A stretch of DNA of 64,000 nt, taken from the NCBI RefSeq assembly GCF_023065955.2, contig NW_026622786.1:43076938-43140937 (forward strand). Reading direction: 5' to 3'. The number at the start of each line of letters is the position of its first letter. The first letter of the stretch is position 1. Under the pieces are notes generated by a model. It saw only the letters and a list, made by a program, of their open reading frames with translations. It was not told the origin of the DNA and searched no databases. This DNA comes from Ursus arctos (taxonomy: Eukaryota > Chordata > Mammalia > Carnivora > Ursidae). Of this stretch, positions 60,769 through 64,000 are shown one piece after another. The position numbers and the translations under genes are program-made.

Positions 60769-60955
60769 TCAAGACACTGTCCAGTTCGGGTGTGTGAATA
60801 TTATCCTGTGTTTCTTGGCCCATTTAGCAAACACTTTCTTTTCAGTGATAAACCTGTGCCCCCCATAGGGGGCATGTTCGTGAAGAAAATATTCATCACA
60901 TTCATCTCTTCCTTGTTCATAGTAATGATAGGGGACTTTTCTATAGCCTTCTGTC
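60769..60955 (-). CDS. ST6GALNAC3: ST6GALNAC3, terminal coding exon (alpha-2,6-sialyltransferase)
   Basis: This exon encodes the last 61 residues of a GT29 sialyltransferase, from TEGYRKVPYHYYEQ to NWTVS and a TGA stop at 60771-60769. The enzyme is a Golgi type II membrane protein. It transfers sialic acid from CMP-Neu5Ac in alpha-2,6 linkage to the GalNAc of sialylated Gal-beta-1,3-GalNAc on O-glycans and gangliosides (family knowledge). Visible motifs are motif III, HYYE (60916-60927), and motif VS, HRFITE (60841-60858), whose His is the presumed catalytic base. An N-glycosylation sequon, NWT, lies three residues from the end. The acceptor AG is at 60957-60956, and the first base G completes a Lys codon begun in the previous exon. 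The assignment to member 3 rests on recalled similarity over the whole exon; members 5 and 6 are the main alternatives. Confidence 0.93.
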
Positions 60956-62029
60956 CTAAAAAAGAAAAAAAAAAAGAAAGAAAGAAAAGAAAAGGAGAGA
61001 AGAATTGAGATGAAGAATGAAGCATTCATTTGCAAGAATCCATTATGTGCCTAGTAAATGCATTTACTTGCAAACCCATGCATGATTCTGGTCCATGAAC
61101 TCAGTTAAAAGCTATTATGTGTAAAAGCTTTTAGGAAGATGTACCAGATCCTTAGTGCTTTAATAAATCAAATAAAATTTATATATCACACCAACTGCAT
61201 TCAAACATATACCTATCCAGGAAGGAGGAAATGGTGTATGATGGAGGCAAACTTTGGAGAGCCTGATGCTCTCACAAAGCTTGAAGGAGCTTTGTGAATT
61301 TTCAGGGTAAGATATTTGGTACATCTGTGCTCCATTATACTTATAGTTAGGGTAGAAATATTTGATCATGAGATCTGTGGCTTAGTTACCATTTTGACAA
61401 TATGGTTACAATACTCTCTGAGTTACATTGTGCCAGTTGTTAGTGGGGAAGTATATTTCATTACCTTGATGAAGCAAGGAGGGTTCGTTTTATTAAATAA
61501 TTAGAAACGATCCCTCCAGCGGGGATGTACTGTGGAAAAACATCTATTTTAAATACGGATCTGGCAGATTACTCACTTATTAGTAAACTATAATTTCCAG
61601 GAATTCTTGTTAAGCTGTCAGCTTCTGTGAGGCTGCAGGACATTTTGTCCTTCATGATCAAATATAACCACTGAGTAGCTAGCTATCCATCAAGCCATTA
61701 GAGCAGCAGAAATGACAAACTTGCTTTGCAAATTAAATAACCACTAAACTTGTGTATTTCCAAGCCGCAAATCCCTGATACGCCACTGAATAAGGGGAAA
61801 ATGTTCCTTCTGACATTTGACATTAGATTGTGGTAAATATTTTTTCTTTTTATCACCCCTAAAAGTCACAACTTGATGCACTGACAATAAAATGTCATGT
61901 CAGCAAAGAGCACCAGGAAATAATTGTTGCTTTATCTGTTTCTCCGATTTATGGTATTAAAATGAATTGTGATATTTTGACAAGATATCAGAATTGGAGA
62001 TGCATAAAAATAATTTCCTGTGATCTTAC
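60956..62029 (-). other. ST6GALNAC3: ST6GALNAC3 last intron (1,074 bases)
   Basis: The intron has a strong GTAAGA donor (starting at 62029 and reading left) and an AG acceptor at 60957-60956. The donor half, about 61540-62020, contains no recognisable repeat and looks constrained. The acceptor is preceded by an uninterrupted 47-base pyrimidine tract on the gene strand (60958-61004). Two short minus-strand frames across the tract are shadows of the exon and intron. Confidence 0.9.
60958..61004. repeat. Purine-run microsatellite forming the terminal-exon polypyrimidine tract
   Basis: Plus strand is only A and G (GAAA-type units and a GGAGAGAAGAA end). On the gene strand it is a C/T tract abutting the splice acceptor. 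Confidence 0.93.
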
Positions 62030-62137
62030 TTGCAGTAGGTGTCATTTATCATTCCGTAGACGTGAATGCCATAACAGGCGTCCATGGCCAGAATGAAGGT
62101 AAACCATCCCGTGCTGAGATAAGAGCCAGACTGGACT
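62030..62137 (-). CDS. ST6GALNAC3: ST6GALNAC3, penultimate coding exon (sialyl motif S)
   Basis: This 108-base exon gives 35 whole codons, VQSGSYLSTGWFTF through GMINDTYC, plus one base at the start and two at the end. The frame runs on into the terminal exon, because the trailing AA joins the next exon's G to make Lys. It contains sialyl motif S (STG at 62107-62115, then DACYGIHVYGM), which in this family binds both the CMP-sialic acid donor and the acceptor. NDT is a possible N-glycosylation sequon. The acceptor AG (62139-62138) follows a C-rich tract; the donor GT is at 62029-62028. It is too short and internal to have been detected as a stand-alone open frame. Earlier exons, with the membrane anchor and motif L, are not seen up to 64000. 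Confidence 0.93.
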
Positions 62138-62152
62138 CTGGGGGGGAGGGAG

Positions 62153-62220
62153 CAAAAATAAACAACAACAACAAACAGAACAAAACAAACAAAAAACAAA
62201 CACAGAACAACAATAAAGTG
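62153..62220. repeat. (CAA)n/(CAAA)n A-rich tract beside the splice acceptor
   Basis: Plus strand is almost only A and C: CAA units, then CAAA units. On the gene strand it reads as T/G-rich sequence followed by the C-rich acceptor tract. Confidence 0.92.
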
Positions 62221-62737
62221 TAGTGAGAAATGAGCAACATTTTATCAAAAACATAGCACTTGTTATCAGGAAAAAGCATTAAGAAACTTGACAATCTGTC
62301 AAAGATACACACTTATTTTAAATTATCTCTGAATAATTTATAGGCATGCTCTCACTCTTACTACCTTAAGCCTAGGAGCTATGCTGTATGGAAGAGAAGC
62401 CATATGGCAAATATCTGAAGTCAAATAATCCTGCTCCCTTCGGGTAAAAAAATAATTTATTTGATTTTCCGTAAGACACAAATTAGTGCTGTATATCAGA
62501 GGACAGGTTTTCTAAAGATGCTTGGAGCCCTGATGGCAACTGAATGATAATGGTGTTATCTTGCTTACCTGGACATATCACTTTCTTTAAGACTTGTTGG
62601 GTTTCTAAGCATAAATTGGATGCAGTGTAGGTGAATGATTTGCTCTATGAAAGCATCTGAAAAGTTTGCCTTCACTGATTTCTAGGCATCATGAGACAAG
62701 ACTTTTCCTTTGTAAGATCTATGTTACCAATCTCGTC

Positions 62738-62850
62738 AACACATTTTTATTGAACACCTACTATGTGCAATCACTCTGGTAGACGCTGGCGATATGGCAA
62801 TTATCAAAACAACTAAAGATTCTCTCTTCATAGATTTGGAGGTGGCCATA
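62738..62850 (-). mobile_element. L2 LINE 3' fragment, antisense, in intron
   Basis: TATTGAACACCTACTATGTG followed by CACTCTGGTAGACGCTGG is a reversed L2 3' end. It lies in the same sense as the gene. Confidence 0.75.
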
Positions 62851-63459
62851 TTTATAAAGGTTGGCCTCAGAAGGCCTCTTTGATAATGGGAGCAAAGATC
62901 TGGGTTGGGTTGGGGTGGGGAGAAGAAGGTTGTTGGTGATGGTGGGGTGGGAATAGTAAGAAGCCACAGGGAACATATTGGAAAAGACGATCTCATGTGT
63001 GCAATCTTTCGACTCTCAGTTCGGCCTCATTAAGAATGGGCCTTGAGCCTGGAACACTTCTTTAATAATAGATAAAGAGCCCTCACATCCTGTGCCTAGC
63101 TGTTGTCTTGTGTGGGGATATCTTTCCCTGTTTCAGACTCAATGTGTACTCCTTTGTTCTGCTTAAGTATATGTGTTACATTACACTTGTCCCCTGCCAA
63201 GAGTGGACAGGGTCCTTTGGTTGCCTGCAGGCCAATGGCTCTGAATAAGCCGCCAGGAAGGACCCAATGGCCATGAGGACCAAGGCTCACTACTAGAACT
63301 GATCTTGTTCTGTCTTTCTCTATGTGAGTAAAGCATTGCTCCATCCAGTGTTTGACTGTGTTGTGTTTTTCTTGGCAATTCAAATAAGACGCAGTGGGAA
63401 GAAGCACTTGGACCTCTACCTCTGGTGATAGGAGACAGATGCCACTTGCTCAACAGACC

Positions 63460-63560
63460 ATATGAGAGAAAAGTGTTCCAGGAAGAGGAAATGTAAAGGG
63501 TAAAATCACAAATATGGAAGTGTGCTTGGTATGTTTAAGGAAAAGATGGGAATCATAGTT
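63460..63560 (-). mobile_element. L2 LINE fragment, antisense, in intron
   Basis: GTTCCAGGAAGAGGAAATGT followed by AAGTGTGCTTGGTATGTTTA matches a reversed internal segment of the L2 3' region. Confidence 0.6.
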
Positions 63561-64000
63561 ACCGAAGGGGGAGAGCGGCTGATGTAGTTAGACGTCGTGC
63601 TGATTGGAAAGTTCTGGCAAATTTCAGTCGTTCAAGGGAATACTGGATGAAAAGCCAGATCTCCATACTTGGCATTAGCCAAGGGGACCCAATCCATCCA
63701 AAACGGATGACTGTCTATCTCCTTAATCTCTTCCCATAGAAGCATTTGGGTCTTACAGGTTATCTGGCAACAATGCAGCACCACTTCTAAAAAAGACTAC
63801 ATTTCATACCTTCCGTTTAGACTTCCTGACATACTGGAGCATAGTCAGCTCTTCTAGAAACTGACACTTAGCCACTGATAACCACTCTCTGGGTACAGCC
63901 GTCCAGCCAGTAGTCGCTTCCCACCGATGTCCTATATTGTTGATGTAGTTCTCCAGTACCAAGCCATCAATGTGCTATAATTAGAACCCTGAATCCTCTG

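Larger units (their letters stand above)
62138..64000 (-). other. ST6GALNAC3: ST6GALNAC3 upstream intron (incomplete at window edge)
   Basis: From the acceptor at 62139-62138 to the window end I see no further exon on the minus strand. The sequence holds an A/C-rich tract and two antisense L2 fragments. A stretch at about 63040-63440 resembles an LTR only vaguely. Confidence 0.7.

Noticed and set aside
60801..61025. Second minus-strand frame overlapping the terminal ST6GALNAC3 exon
   Set aside because: It is out of frame with the conserved sialyltransferase reading and continues into intron pyrimidine sequence.
61005..61035. Extension of the terminal exon upstream to a Met near 61035
   Set aside because: That part of the frame is pyrimidine-tract translation (Phe/Ser runs) before a canonical acceptor; family similarity starts exactly at the splice site.
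62049..62312. Minus-strand 87-codon frame over the penultimate exon
   Set aside because: Different frame from the sialyltransferase reading and driven by T/G-rich intron sequence.
63040..63440. Possible LTR or exon within the upstream ST6GALNAC3 intron
   Set aside because: Some LTR-like wording (GTGAGTAAAGCATTGCTCC) but no termini or target duplication, and neither minus-strand frame resembles ST6GALNAC3.
1..64000. Prokaryotic-type systems: CRISPR arrays, operons, toxin-antitoxin, phage or plasmid genes
   Set aside because: No spaced direct-repeat array, no closely packed long frames; composition and repeats are those of a carnivore nuclear genome.

Overview
This window looks like ordinary nuclear DNA from a placental mammal of the order Carnivora. 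The key evidence is 14 copies of a tRNA-Lys-derived SINE of the SINEC type and several 3' ends of carnivore-type L1. The SINE copies near 35.5 kb and 52.6 kb resemble what I recall of bear-family (Ursidae) or other arctoid subfamilies. That finer placement is memory-based and uncertain.

Only one protein-coding gene is supported. At the right end, on the minus strand, are the last two coding exons of a GT29 sialyltransferase that I identify as ST6GALNAC3. The penultimate coding exon is 62137 down to 62030 and the terminal one is 60955 down to the stop codon at 60771-60769. They are separated by a 1,074-base intron with canonical splice sites and matching phase. The exons carry sialyl motif S, motif III (HYYE) and motif VS (HRFITE). 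The 3' UTR probably runs to one of two AATAAA signals near 58.74 and 58.66 kb. Upstream exons lie beyond position 64000.

From about 1 to 58.6 kb I see no gene, and I read this as the intergenic region 3' of ST6GALNAC3. It consists of repeats of several ages: an antisense ancient L1 with SINE insertions (1.4-4.8 kb), L2 fragments (including a head-to-head pair at 12.8-15.2 kb), many MIRs, an MER2-like Tigger element with TA target sites (24.8-25.1 kb), MaLR-type LTRs (41.05-41.45 and 46.9-47.4 kb, possible ones at 29.1 and 54.0 kb), two ancient L1 5' regions (31.0-32.3 and 36.3-37.9 kb), and a stack of nested insertions at 40.0-43.1 kb. Microsatellites include a 226-base pyrimidine tract at 28.3 kb and a 116-base TA-rich tract at 26.5 kb. 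The stretches between repeats hold no gene I can support; some look constrained.

I found no operon, CRISPR array, defence locus or other undescribed system. The best leads are the splice acceptors built on simple repeats, the constrained-looking intron block beside the ST6GALNAC3 donor, a perfect 27-base tandem duplication at 32.6 kb, and a strong strand bias of SINE and L1 insertions. Repeat family names rest on recalled consensus sequences, and boundaries without target-site duplications are accurate to a few tens of bases.
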